From contig JABCPU010000146.1 of assembly GCA_016800925.1 (NCBI GenBank), forward strand, positions 1 to 64,000: a stretch of DNA of 64,000 bases. The letters run 5' to 3'. Source of the DNA: Suillus spraguei (Eukaryota; Basidiomycota; Agaricomycetes; Boletales; Suillaceae). Below are positions 10,723 to 23,092 of the stretch, in pieces. Position numbers and translations under genes: made by a program. The notes beneath the pieces were generated by a model. It was not told where the DNA came from. It ran no database searches and was given only the letters and a program-made list of their open reading frames with translations. Every line of letters begins with the position of its first letter. The stretch's first letter is position 1.

Positions 10723-11433
10723 TTCGTCAATCATTCTTCTACCAAAGCGGGGGAAAACTTCAAGTATCTCTCGAGTAATGGAATCAAGGTCATCATCCAA
10801 AAGTCCAGAGTGATCCTTGGATGCTTGGGTGTAAAATCTAGTCTTATCACCATTCTCATCCACAAAGTCAACATAAACAGCTGGACCAGGTTCAACAAGG
10901 CCATGTTCAGAGCCCTACAACAGACTGTACGAGCGGAGCATCCAACAAGTGGTGCAAGATGTGTTGGTCCTCACATTGAAAGTGCAATGCCCAACAAATT
11001 TGGATCAATCTCCATGTGGGGATGCCCACGTTGGCCAGTATGAATTGTTTGAGAGAGTTGAACTGGAGGGTGATTGGGGGCATCTACAGAAACCAATGCT
11101 GCATCGTCAAGAGCATTAAGCATCTCTTGGAGGCTGATTTCAATAACATGAATCCCATCATGCGGAACCACATCTATATGCTGATGAACTATGTTAATCT
11201 CATTGCCAGAACAATTCAATTCATCAGCTACAACCTACTTGTTCAACAGTGCCAAGGAGCTGTAGACAGTTGCACTTGGCATCTTCTAGTCTTGCGATAT
11301 CTCCAACTTGGATTTGCAGGACTGTATTGATGTGCTGACCTAGTTCGATAAATGCTAGATGTATTGTAGCCAATGGGAGAGGAATAAGCTCATGGTTTTC
11401 ATCCATAGTAGCACAATATGCAGCCCGGGCCAA
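10723..11433 (-). pseudogene. Integrase-core gene, N-terminal part, split by the Gypsy element
   Basis: The minus strand from about 11433 down to 10728 reads, with frame changes, as the upstream part of the gene whose 3' part lies at 2000-3094. It includes EHGLVEPGPAVYVDF, DSITREILEVFPRFGRRMID near the Gypsy junction, and an upstream helical segment around 10971-11430. Excising the Gypsy element with one TTCGT copy joins the two halves across the same protein region. On its other side the gene abuts the Tc1-like palindrome, so its 5' end is also lost or displaced. Confidence 0.55.
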
Positions 11434-13082
11434 TGTTAGTCATATACAGTGGCTCAAAAAAGTGTCTGAATGTTTGTGGAAATTTGTGTAATTGCTTCAC
11501 TGTGAGTCAGGGTGTGGAAATATGACTAAGCCATAGTGAAGTGTCAGGAAGCCCTGTTTCTCAGCTTTATTAGTGTTCCCTATGGTGTGTGAATCCACTC
11601 ACACCATGCAAATATATGTATATGGTCATTTTAATTTGATGACTCATTCAGACACTTTTTTGACTTTCAGTTTGACCAACACAATCTCTATAATTCTGAT
11701 ACTTTGTGTGACCTCTTTTTGCTCTAATCACTTATGCCACTCTTCTAAACATATTATCTATCTATTTCTGATATTCCTCCTTAGCTATCTTGCTCCACCC
11801 TGCTGCAACTCTGTCCTATAGCTGAAATAGCCTCTGTGGTGAATTTTAATAGGCTGTATGCAATTTCTTAAGTAATTGCCAGAGATATTTAATAAATTTG
11901 AGGTCTTGGGACTGCACTAGTCAGTATATAATACTAACATTGTGGCCTTCAAGTAATTGGTGCCCAACTTAGAGGTGTGCTTAGAGTCATTATCTCATTG
12001 GAAGGAAGTGTCTTCTCTATTAATCCATGACTCCTACATGCTTCTTAGCAAACATTCATCTAAAATGGAAATGAGACACACTGTATTTATTATCCTCTCT
12101 ATTTCATAGAAAATATTTGTCTTATGTGGCCTCATACCATCAAGTTTCATCCTCCAAACATAAGTCTTTGTTTAACTTCTTTTGTTTCCAGTAGATCTCC
12201 TGCCTTTTTTCACAAATTTTTCATGCTTCATGACCCCTTACTATGTATTTTGGTCTCATCTGACAAGATAACCAATTTCCAGTCATAACAGTCCAGTACT
12301 GATGCTTTAAAGAAAAAGTTTATCTTGTCTTTATATGAGTTGGAGATAAAAGAGAGTTTCATTCTGCATTACAGCTTTAAGATTGGACACCTTGAGGATA
12401 TTACTGACTGTCTGAGCTGAGAGAGTAGTGGAGATGATAGAATCAATGATTTTAATAGACTTAGTAGCATTAATGACCTGCCCAGTTAGAATATAATGAA
12501 TAAGATATCTTTTGTCATATACAGTGAGCTTTCAAGTTAGCTATGAAATGGTTTTAAGATCACAATATTAGTGTCCTATAATGGCCAGAATAGTACCAAG
12601 ACCTCAAATCTATTAAATATCTCTGGCAATTACTCAAGAAATTGCATACAGCCTATTAAAATTCACTACAGAGGCTATTTCAGCTATAGAACAGAGTTGC
12701 AGCAGGGTGGAGCAAGATAGCTAAGGAGGAATATCAGAAATAGATAGATAATATGTTTAGAAGAGTGGCATAAGTGATTAGAGAAAAAAGAGGTCACACA
12801 ATGTGTCAGAATTATAGAGATTGTGTTGGTCAAACTGAAAGTCAAAAAAGTGTCTGAATGAGTCATCAAATTAAAATGACCATATACATATATTTGCATG
12901 GTGTGAGTGGATTCACACACCATAGGGAACACTAATAAAGCTGAGAAACAGGGCTTCCTGACACTTCACTATGGCTTAGTCATATTTCCACACCCTGACT
13001 CACAGTGAAGCAATTACACAAATTTCCACAAACATTCAGACACTTTTTTGAGCCACTGTATATGACTAACATTGGCCTGGGC
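11423..13082. mobile_element. Tc1-like transposon remnant as a long foldback palindrome
   Basis: Two inverted arms of roughly 500 bp (about 11423-11950 and 12560-13082) flank a unique centre. CAGTGGCTC ends beside TA sit at both edges of the arms. The minus strand of the left half holds degenerate Tc1 transposase text: DWKLVILSDETKI near 12246-12285 and DSKHTSKL near 11961-11995, then an SQDLKFI--LW motif. The right arm repeats the C-terminal end in inverted orientation. The palindrome also includes about 20 bp outside each CAGTGG end. All frames are broken, so it is non-autonomous. Confidence 0.75.
11432..12420 (-). pseudogene. Tc1/mariner-type transposase remnant
   Basis: Read on the minus strand, a helix-turn-helix-like stretch (AQTVSNILKVSNLKAV, about 12370-12420) precedes the DDE-fold motifs listed for the host palindrome. 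The motif order and spacing are those of Tc1 transposases. Stops and frame changes occur throughout. The N-terminal DNA-binding part toward 12550 is poorly preserved. Confidence 0.6.
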
Positions 13083-15295
13083 CAGGTATGAAATGGTGGT
13101 AGACTTGCAATAGAACACTGGACTGGCACAAGCTTGTAAAGATGGCAGTAGTCGTATAGTCATCTGGTATGGAGGTGTGCATGTATTACTCTAGTCATGT
13201 GAACCAATACAAGTGAATTAAAGCTCTTGATACCCCTTGAGCTCCTCCATTCTCATCTTCTCCATCCTCAGGTACTAAGTCATTATCTGGTGATGGCGAT
13301 GGTGTAGGATGATGTGAGACGCCTGGAGACAGACATCTCAGAGGAGTGCCTGGTGTGATTAGTGCTGCTGTGGTCTGGTTTGGTCCAATTCAGAGGGTCA
13401 TAGAGGAGAACCAAGGACCGGACCATTGGTTCGGTTCTATGAAATGTCTGGGTACCATTGACCCTGGTTGTGATAAATTTCAGGTTCTCTGCACTGCAAG
13501 CCAGATCTATGTGAAGGCTGCCTAATCAAATTGAGCCAAATATGTATTTCTTAGAGATTGATTTGAGCAGGATGGCAAATAAACTGGTTCTCTGAAAGTA
13601 AGGAAGAGACAATATGTACCCTTCAGTCATTTACACTGTATGTCCCCAGGAAAGATCAATGTGTTCTGAGCTTCCTAGGTCAATCTCAGCCTGTCTCTGT
13701 GAGAGTAAGTAACACTAGGGCAGACATAGACCACTTACTCAGCGTGTAGCCCTTCGTGTGCCTTTATAAGCACCTCAAGATATTTGCTAGCCACGTATAA
13801 TTGATGCTGTGAGTGACCAGCTATAGCCTAGTGCAGTGAGCTCCAGATCAACTATGCAGCTGGTGACATACATGTCAAGCATATTGCTATAGGCGCTCTG
13901 CAGAAAGATGGAAAGTTAGTGAATAATAGGATTTAACAGACTAAACACGTACTGGAAGTGCAGCTCCGATGATAACGTTGGCGAGTGTGATGCCTTTTTC
14001 AAATGTATTACTCAATGATATCTTCAGAGCCAACTGTTTTCATACACCGAGGATGCATAACATGTAGAACATGCCGTCGTGGTTGCATGTGCTCTCAAAG
14101 TAACAAGTTTTGAGGGAGAGTTCCTCTGATAGTCAAGTTAGAATCACTTTCGTTTGTGAACACTAATGAACTGGTGTAGAGAAACAATCCTGCCTGGGGG
14201 GACAGGTATAAGAAGCAGGGAGCAGTATGTTCAGCCCAAAGGGCTTCTGACTAGCCAAAACTCAAGGGAAGGAGAGAGGAAACAGTCAAAGACAGTGGTA
14301 GTGTTCACTTTAGAAAACTAGGTATCGGGAGCTAACTAATGAGCTATGAAAGCTGCCAAACTAGAAAAGCTACAAAGAGAAAAGCTACACAAGAACTCAA
14401 ATGAGTGAGGAGCTATGGTAAGCTGCCCAGGAACTCAATCAAAAGAGGAGCTAACAGTACTGGAACTAAGTAGAATCCTTGGTGGTGCAAAGAGTGAAAG
14501 GTAAGGTTCTTATGTAATCATCAAAAGTGCAAACCTAAGGTAAGGAAAGTCCAAGTATGAGACACCATGCAAAAACTACCTTTTCAAGCCCAGCCTGAGT
14601 TTGTCTGTCACACCGGGTTGCACAAAAGATAGCACATGAGGTTGGGCCACTGACCAATAGCCTTCAGTTTCTCTGGGTGAGCAAGATATAGGTCTTCCAT
14701 AGTTTTCTGGGTGTCCAACCAGTCGTGTTCCTTGTCTGCAGCCAGCGACAACCTGAATGTAATAAATAAGCACTGAAAAATATGAAGTATCAAAACGCAC
14801 CACTATCCGTCATAATAATGATCAACTTGCATATCTACAAATTAACAATGCAGTGTAGGTGCAGATAAAATGCTGCATATGTCATAATCAGATGCCAAAT
14901 CCTTCGAACTTGGGATTTTCATTGTTTGTTGGACAATAAGATATCTCAACATGCTACAATGATGTTTCAAAATTTCCCTTTCCCATTGTCAAAGTAAATT
15001 AATGGGCATAATAAGTGTTACTGTTGTTAGGTGGATTAGTTTGAATTGATACCTTGCAAGATGTTCATCGCTTGACTGTCCTCTCAATGGACGTGGTATG
15101 GGCAATGAGGAGAGTTGGCGCACTTGGCACCTTTCTGCAGGCAATCAATGGACAAGTCCATGTCAGGTGAATGCTCTCCCAAAGAGAGGTGATCCCAGTG
15201 AGCTGGTTGAGTTGGGGGAGAATAGTCCTATGAATTCAAGGTCAGCAACATGCAGTTCATGGAGAGGAGAGTTTTGTAAGATAGAAATTAGCTTG
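13083..15295. other. 2.2-kb stretch without a recognisable gene
   Basis: Only short open frames occur. Some minus-strand stretches around 13210-13330 and 14600-14800 have protein-like composition and may be worn gene or transposon pieces, but I recognise no domain. Confidence 0.5.
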
Positions 15296-15770
15296 TGTTA
15301 CGAACTGGGGTAGCGTCACCAGCGACAGTGAAAAGACACAGACGGTCTGCTGGGAGTTCTTACAATGTCTAAAAGAAGACAAGGTGAAAGTACAAGGAAC
15401 GCGTTCCGAGTACGATCAAGGGTTCAGCCTCAAAGACTAGTCTAAGAGGTATCCGCGAGAGAATAGAGACTAAGGCTAAGGAGTGCTTAGACTTAGAGAC
15501 GATTCAAGACGACTTAGGTTGGAGACCTAAGCGAAGGAGATTCCAGGTAAAACCCAGTAAGATTAAAGTAAAGAATCTACTACAAGTACACTGTGCTTAA
15601 ATAGGCCAATATGTGCGCACAGACCAGATAACTGTGAGAATATAAATGCGTATCCTAAATGAGGAAGGCATGTATCGTACAAATGCGTTGAGCATATGAG
15701 TCAGAGTCGTGTTACGTAATATACAAGGTAAAGGAATAGAAAATGAATAGGGGCACGCACGATTGTAACA
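15296..15770 (-). mobile_element. Solo LTR of the Gypsy family, inverted
   Basis: A 475-bp copy of the same LTR in reverse orientation, nearly identical to the LTRs of the full element. It is flanked by a perfect 5-bp target duplication GCTTG (15291-15295 and 15771-15775). No internal sequence is present, which is the signature of recombination between the two LTRs of an inserted element. Confidence 0.95.
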
Positions 15771-16538
15771 GCTTGGTATTGAACCACATGTCCATAGTAT
15801 ACGTACAAGCGTGCATGGAAGGTGGTAACAAATCATTATTGCGCTGCAAGAATATTAATCTAGTGAGTTGAAGATGATAACTACATGCATACATGGTATT
15901 GGTTATTGAAATGTGCAGAGGCAAGGATATTCTGCTGAATGTTTATCTAATAAAATACATCAGCAAACCATTATGTTTAAGAAAGACGTTGACCCACAGT
16001 GAACATATGACCTGATGAAGGGAGCAGGCTAATTCCACTGAGCAGTTTTACTAAAACGACATGCTCACTGCAAACTACAAAATCAAGCTACTGAATGACT
16101 TGTTATAGATAACTGACAATGACAACTTGATTTGAATTGGAGTGACAGATACAGAATGTAAGGTGCAATAAACTGAAAGGGTACACAGTCTCAAGGCATC
16201 GAGGCTGAAGAAACTACTGAAACTGTAAAATAAGAACTATGCATGCTAACAACTGAGAGTCCAACTGTGAGGTGCTGTACGTGGAATGATTTGGTGAAAT
16301 ACAGACAGTGATAGAGCGAGAGATGTACAGGATTAGGGATTCATCAAAATACAGAGAGATAAAGTGAGGGAATACGTGCAAGCAGGCTGCAGGGTAATGT
16401 AACAAATTAGGTAGCAAATTAAAAGACGACTTGGAGTTATGTGATAAACTTGAGGACTGGGGTACACAGCAGTGTTGCAAATATCTAGCAATCATGTCAG
16501 CACTTTCATATGGTCAGCAAGATGATCCTACAAGAGTT
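15771..16538. other. No recognisable gene
   Basis: This AT-rich stretch between the solo LTR and the HECT-like remnant has only short, low-complexity open frames. Confidence 0.5.
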
Positions 16539-19093
16539 TCAAACCAGGTTGTAGTCGGTTGTTGTGTGCAAGATGGACGCATGCATCCAAGCATCAAATG
16601 ATATTGCAATGTCACCATGATGTGGTGGTACCTCATGGACAAAGTCGAGCATCGTTTGGTTAAAAGTAATTTCGACCTCATTTAAACATGTATGGCACAT
16701 CATTGGCACTGGTTCTGGCTGTTGGCAACTGATCAGAAAAGCTCTACCAAACATGCATGGAAAAAGTACCTTCCAACCAGAGACAGTGTTTGTTGGGACA
16801 TGATGGGCATATTGAATGGAAAAATCATGCTTGAAGCATATCTGATTGAAAATTAACTGAAATAGCTGATAAAATGAAAATATAAAACATACCATAATCG
16901 TCCATTCACCATGCAACATAAGGTCAGAGCCAGTAGCAAACCACATGAAGCAACATGACCAAAGAGAATGACTTCCTGCATCAAGCTGACATTGATCGAG
17001 TGGGACAATATCATGGCCCAGCATTGGGTGTTCTGGGTGACCAGTGCCAGAAAGGTAACATCACAGTTTCTGCATAAACAGTGTCTTGACCTCTTCATCC
17101 AACTGAATGGCTTGTGATCATATATTGTTGCCAAATGGTACCACATCAGTGTTGTCAGCACTGATAACAGTGAGATGTGCTAGGATGTCTTCAGGACAAG
17201 TGATAGTTCGGCCATAGGCAATTGGAATCAGGGTCTTATAGTTTGTTGACAGGGTCTATAGGATATACATAAGTAACATAGTAGATGAACACACAGGTAA
17301 ATAAACCTACATCACAGAAGGAAGTGCCAGAGCAGACATGCATGTTGAATCCGTGTTTGAAGTCATAAAGATCAGGCATGTCGATGATGGGGCAGCCAAG
17401 TAGGACCGATGCAAACATCTGCTTGGTGATGTTTTGCCATTCTTCTGCTGGTGATATTTCGGCAGGCTGTATATGCAACATTAGCAAGGATCATTGACTC
17501 AGTGGCAATCACATACTGTAAACCCTAGATATTGCATAAGCATTGAAGCAACGGCACTGTGCAATGACAGGTCAATATTTTCGTTGTAGATCTGTGGCCA
17601 TTTTCATAACACAGTAGCTTTTAGTGGCAGCACGAGATCAATAAGTTCAAGGTTGAATAGTGCATCCCAGCCTCCAATCACAAACAGGAGGAGAGCCAGC
17701 AACAAGGGCATAGGACCATGACCTGTAATGAACAGATGGGTTGATGTAAGAAAGCCTAGTACACGGAAACTCAGTGATCATGCTGGCATGACAACTGAGT
17801 TGCTGTGGAGGTTGAGATCATGATACCCAGTGTCTCCATCAGCTCCTTCTTTGACGAGCTTTTGATCACAGCAGACTTCCTTGATAGCCGTGCACAGAAC
17901 AGAACGCTCCACACCATCGCCTATAGCAGCACCTTCAAATAGATCAGGTTGAGATCAGTAAAATGAAACAAAGTTAACAAACAGATGAAACATACACATT
18001 CCACGTCTGCTCTGTGTGAAATATATTCCAAAGATCGAAATTTGGCTCAATCCTCACATCTTCTGGTAGGTTGGGTGGTGAACCACTGAGCTTGCTATGG
18101 ACGAATGACGCAAACCCCATGGCAGTAGCCTGTAGGTCTGGCCCCTCGACAACAAGTGATGAAACATGAGCAACATCTAAGGAGTCAGGTTGTGCAGGAA
18201 TGAGGGGAAAGATCTCGTGTCCGTCAGGTAACACTGGACTCCACATGTGGTTGATGATTTCTTGCTGCCAGTCATCGATGACAGTCTCAGCATCCTTGAG
18301 AAGTGCTGTAAGTAGGGAGGAGCTCCTGAGTAGGATGGTTTCATTGGGTTGTGGTGATGGCAACAAAGATGACATAAAAGGAAGCAATGAGGCAGATGAA
18401 AGCGATGAAGCAGATGAAAACAAAGACTTAGATGATGTAGAAGCAAGCGACAACATGGATGACAAGAATGGTAAAACTGGTGAAAAGTTAGCCAGCCTTT
18501 GGATGGGAAATACATCAGCTGACTCCGCTGGGCTGCTAGAACCAGTAGATTTGGCCTGTCGTGAAAAGATAAGGTCAGCACCTCCTCATGACCTAGGCAT
18601 TGTTCAATACAAACTGGACTGTGGGGGCAAGCATCAAGGCATACAGGGTCTTTTGATTCCTCAACCAATGTGGCTGTCCTAAATGTATCAAACACATGGC
18701 TAGCTAGGCATTTGTGCCTGCCAACAGGAAGCAACAGCGGCAACGGAAGGTTGCCAGTAATATTGGCAATTGTTGGACCTGGTTTGCAAATCAGCATGAC
18801 AAGCTATAATGATAGCACAAAAATTACTGCACCACAACACTGGGAAATTCTCAGATGAGCTAGGGTTTGGTAAAGACTTAGCACAGTCCCTCAATCGCTC
18901 AAGAGTGATGAGGCGCCCTGGAAGGTCACAGACATTCATTTTCCCACTTCCACTTTTTTGGTAACCAGCCTGTAGAAACTGGTAACCTTCAAAGCAAAAG
19001 TCATGTTCAGAGCATAGCTCCTCTGGTGGAAGAGTGAGGTGTAACTCATGAGACATCAGGTGAGATGCCATCTGAGAACTAACCTGCTGCCAT
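16539..19093 (-). pseudogene. HECT-like E3 ligase family gene, C-terminal part
   Basis: Minus-strand segments in several frames give a helical middle part (about 17974-18465 and 18700-19071), then PIAYGRTITCPEDILAHL near 17165-17215, FATGSDLMLHGEW near 16900-16940, and at the end CHTCLNEVEI with SFDAWMHAS. The ATGSD-like block followed by an HTC-motif cysteine is the pattern of HECT domains, where that Cys carries ubiquitin. Intron-like segments occur, for example near 16855-16890. Frame changes and stops suggest decay. The gene continues upstream across a solo LTR. Assignment is from motif memory and is moderate only. Confidence 0.45.
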
Positions 19094-19568
19094 TGTTACA
19101 GTTGTACGTGCCCCTATTCATTTCTCTTTGTTTCCTTTACTTGTATATTGTGTCACATGACTCTGACTCATATGCTCAATGCATCTGTACTATAGTTGCC
19201 TTCCTTGTTTGGATACGTGTTTACATTCTCACATCTCTCTTGGCCTGTGCGCACATATTGGTCTATTTAAGCACGTTGTACTATGCTTGTATTACTTCAC
19301 TTTAATCCTACTGGGTTTTACCTGGAACATCCTTCACTTAGGTCCCCAACCTAAGTCGTCCTGAATCATCTCTAAGTCTAAGCACTCCTTAGTCTTAGTC
19401 TCTATTCTCGTAGAACCTCTTAGACTTGTCTTTGAGGCCGAACCCTTGATTGTACTCGGAACGCGTTCCTTGTACTTTCACCTTGTCCTCTTCTGGACAT
19501 TGTAGAACTTCCCAGCAGACCATCAGTGTCTTTTCACTGTCGCTGGTGACGCCACCCCAGTCATAACA
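19094..19568 (+). mobile_element. Older solo LTR of the Gypsy family
   Basis: A 475-bp LTR clearly related to the Gypsy LTR but with many substitutions and small indels along its length. It is flanked by a perfect target duplication GCCAT (19089-19093 and 19569-19573). It lies within the HECT-like gene, so that gene was already split when the younger copies arrived. Confidence 0.92.
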
Positions 19569-20395
19569 GCCATACAGGTTCATCAGCATTGCTTGACCTG
19601 ATGACAACAAGAAAAGAGAGGTTGTACTCCTGCAAGCATCATTGCAAAGGCAGAAGCTTTGCTGTGTAAAGCTTTAACTGTCCTAGAAAAGGATCAGCCT
19701 CGTCTGATGAGGTCCCTGTCACCTACACTAAGATGAGTATCCTGACACAAAGTGAGAACAAGAAACCTCATGGAGTAAGGAATAAGGTTCAACCAAAATG
19801 TCGACAACAGTGGGTCAGGGAGTGGCCCACTAGAGCTGACAGAGCATCTGCTTGTACTTGCCCTTGACCTATGGGTGGTGGCAAGAGAATGTCCAAAAGG
19901 CCCAGATGTGATGTTTCGTTGTCCATGATGCAAGGCGGCATGAGACATACGTCAATCATTAGTAGACTGCATAGCAGAAAAGTTGTCTGAGGGTCCTTGC
20001 CACATAGTAGCAGGTGGTTGTGATGATGCAACCATAAGAGAACCATGGGATGCAGAGGTCATTGTGGTGGGCTGAGGGCCTTGGAAACTACTGGCATGGG
20101 GTGAAAACCGAACATGGGCAAGGTATGCTTGAACACAAAATGATCCTGCAGTGGTACATGCGTAACACAGTGACTGTGGAGTCACAGGAGTTCTCATGCC
20201 CTTAAAACATATCATTTTGAGTGGAATAAACCATAACGAACACAAGCCTACACACCGAGCTAGACTTTGGGCAGCCCATTCAAGGGCATCCACCCTTTTC
20301 TGGAAGCGCTGAACGCTGTGGGGCCACTGGATCTTCATGATCAGACCATAGATGGTCGCAAAGACATAGAGCCCTGTCGATTGGAAGCTTATCAA
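19569..20395 (-). pseudogene. HECT-like family gene, upstream part
   Basis: The minus strand encodes IQWPHSVQRFQKRVDALEW and a Cys-rich middle near 20120-20330, then a Ser/Thr-rich linker and LSTFWLNLIPYSM near 19770-19810. This reads as one protein with the part below the solo LTR, in the same orientation. A stop near 19950 and a frame change break it. I do not know the fold of this upstream region. Confidence 0.4.
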
Positions 20396-21386
20396 TGGGA
20401 CAATGTTCAGTAGGAGATTTTTAATTGTAACAAAGCCATGAGCTCACCAAGTCAATCGCATTTATGAATTCGACACACCTGTCTTTGCAGACCAGGCAAG
20501 TGTTATGAGGAGGTGGAGTCATGGTTATGCACAACCTGGTAACAGTTCAAAAAGCCTCAAATTCACTGAAAAAAATGAAAAGATTCATGGTGCACAGACC
20601 TGTGCACTAGATCACAGACCTGCCATTGAAAGACTCTTTGTGCCAGACATCAGATCAAACAACATATCACTGAGCAGCAGTCTTTCCATATTTGTTGCCT
20701 CCGCAACACATATGAAGTATATCTCAGGGCAATGCATGTGGTCACATGTGGGGCTCAAGCTACAGAAAGTTAATTTGGTACGAAGACGGTGACAGGTTAG
20801 TCTACTCTGCTACTTGACAGGTAGTCCAGTGATTAAGAGGAGTAACCTAATCCTGATGATAGGTCACATGACCAGAAATACTTTCAGATATCACTTCTGG
20901 ATATCTCTATCTTCTTCCAGATAGGGGCTATCAGACACAGATTCTAACAAACAGCACAACTTCAGATCAATCACTGGACACATCCCTTCCCACTCTTCTC
21001 ATTGTTCTCCTCCCCTCCTACAGCAATGTATGGCTTGCCCAAGAGTGCACAAATACAAATGACGCATGAGGGTGGACACTTGCAAAGTCAAAAAAAGCCG
21101 ATACACGCTGCACATACAACACTTCTGTTCATCATGAACCGCAGGCTGATCACAGGCATGGTGCTAGTCATTAATGTGAGAGAAATGGCAAAGACAGTGA
21201 ACACTAGGAGCACAAGTATCAGATTGAATGGTGAGACGTGAAATGAAATGCTGATGGCAAAAAAATACAATGGTCAGCAGTTGACGAGGGAATAGCGGGT
21301 GTATGACAATACGTCTCAAAATACCCTTGAAGGTTCTCCACCTTCTTCCATCTCGTTTACACCTCCTGAGAGAACTTGAACCTAAG
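20396..21386. other. No recognisable gene
   Basis: Only short frames are present. A hydrophobic minus-strand frame at 21088-21270 could be a membrane-segment exon of a lost gene, but nothing supports it further. Confidence 0.45.
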
Positions 21387-21860
21387 CTACGCTAGATCCA
21401 CGCGCCGCATCGTTCCTTGAATATTCTGAGTGAAATGTGGGTAAGTATGATAGCTGCGGGAGATGTCACTGAAAACTTGCCGTTGGACCACTCGAGTCGC
21501 AGGTTCGTCGATGACATCCATCATGTATTTGTGTGCTTCGAGGGCTTCATCGGGTTTACCTACTGCTAGGAAATCCTGGCACTGTCTCTGGTGTGTCGTG
21601 AGCAACAAGGACTCGAGATCCCAGCCGAACAGCTGGCCAAAGTACTCAATTACAAAAAGGGTTATGTATGTATCATCTTGACGCACCATAATTAAGTCCT
21701 CGAACTTCTGATGGATGAATTTCGATGAGAAAGCGGTGGAGTTGACAGCGGCAGTGAAGTGGTCAGCAGCTTCGTCGTGACGCGCGCCATCCGAAGCATT
21801 GATTCCGAGCTGAACGGGTAGGTATGTCTGATGTGGCGAGAGCGACGGAACCAAAATTCC
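21387..21860 (-). pseudogene. Fragment of a TPR-containing gene family
   Basis: A 155-residue minus-strand frame contains DEAADHFTAAVNS, LFGWDLESLLLTTHQR and DEALEAHKYMMDVIDE. These are helix-turn-helix repeats like those of a TPR family common in agaric genomes. Upstream and downstream repeats are missing, and no convincing ATG opens the frame, so this is a gene fragment in a transposon-rich stretch. Confidence 0.45.
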
Positions 21861-21959
21861 CGCATCACGTCGAGCACGAAATCTGAATTTGAATTTTTGA
21901 TTTCTTCATCGAAGTTTGTATTTGCCACAAACAATTATTTTTACATTTTGTCCGGCGGA

Positions 21960-22766
21960 ACCCCCCATAATATTCGCAACTGGAATTTAGTTCAGAACTG
22001 ACCCTCCAATGTCTTTAACATTTTGGTATTCAGTATTAATGGGGCCATCAGCCAAAATAAATGACGGAGGAATGGAATCGCCAGCTGCCGAAACACATTC
22101 AATTATTGTGACCAGCTCTAAATTATCACCGTAAATACGATAGCATTCTCGATTGCTTTTTGAGAAGATAAATTTTGAATTGTCTCCCTTTCGACCACCT
22201 CCCATTTGACACCCTTTCTCATCAACATTCCAGTTGTGTTCCGGTGGAATTCCTTCGTGCTTGTCATCCAAGGCCTTGCGCATATCAAAAATACTCCGTG
22301 ATCGTTGACTCCTTGTGCGCGCTTTGGATCCAGACCTCGTGATTTCGCAACAGTGATATCTGCGTGACCAGAAATGAAGCGGCGAACCCAATTCTTGCCA
22401 GGGTAAACATTCACCATCTCGAATATTTGAGCACGGAGTTTTCGGTGATGGAGAGGGGTTGCAGAATCCGAGTTGTGATGGCACCAGTCTACCAAAACCC
22501 TTGGGATTCACTGAGTAATAATCTCCGAGTACCACGATTTCCTGAAGCGCGATCTCACACAGTCTGCGGGGGTACCTAAAGGAAAACTGAGTGACATCCA
22601 AGTCAAAATAACTAACTAAGGGAGTGCTCACCTTGTGATCTATAGCAGCACTCCGGAAACTGGGATAAACACCATTCAAGGCATCGTGGACGGCAACTTG
22701 AATGCGAGCCTCTTTATCAGAATCTCTGGGACGTTCCCGCGTTCCAGCAACTCGAGTGCGTGCCAT
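21960..22766 (-). pseudogene. Fot1/Pogo-type (DDE_1) transposase, truncated and frameshifted
   Basis: The ATG at 22766 opens a frame with an N-terminal Psq-like helix-turn-helix region. An overlapping frame carries NWVRRFISGHADITVAKSRGLD-type CENP-B DNA-binding sequence (about 22300-22400). The original frame then resumes with NWNVDEKGCQMGGG, the first catalytic Asp region of DDE_1, and a SAAGDSIPPSFIL motif. The sequence ends about 250 residues in, so the rest of the catalytic triad is missing. A perfect 8-bp hairpin (22849-22867) lies upstream. The coding potential is lost. Confidence 0.7.
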
Positions 22767-22848
22767 CCTACTCGCCCATATACACGTTCAAATGCGTTAC
22801 TGGTAGCGTGTTCGAGTTTGAAACTCCGCTACAGAGGTGACAGCGAGA

Positions 22849-22867
22849 GTGACACCAGCGGTGTCAC
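22849..22867. repeat. Short inverted repeat upstream of the Fot1/Pogo remnant
   Basis: GTGACACC and GGTGTCAC form a perfect 8-bp palindrome around a 3-base spacer. It may be part of a transposon terminal region, but no partner copy is visible on the other side of the remnant. Confidence 0.35.
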
Positions 22868-23092
22868 CACCAAAAAAATGTCTGGGTCCATTCGAGTTCG
22901 TAGGGTGTACTTATGATTTATTGATTCATATGCATGTATTATTTGAAGATTAATAGTAGAAAAGTGCTTTTTTGAGCAGTGCACGAGATGTAGGGAGTGC
23001 ACGAACTAATAGTGGTTAATGAGCATCGGTGGATTCCTGCATTGTTTTGTTAGGAAAAAAAAACATTGCATCTCGTGCACTGAACTCCAATG

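Noticed and set aside
11573..12932. Two near-identical 82-residue hydrophobic frames in opposite orientation
   Set aside because: They are the two arms of the Tc1-like palindrome read on the strand opposite to the transposase text, not genes.
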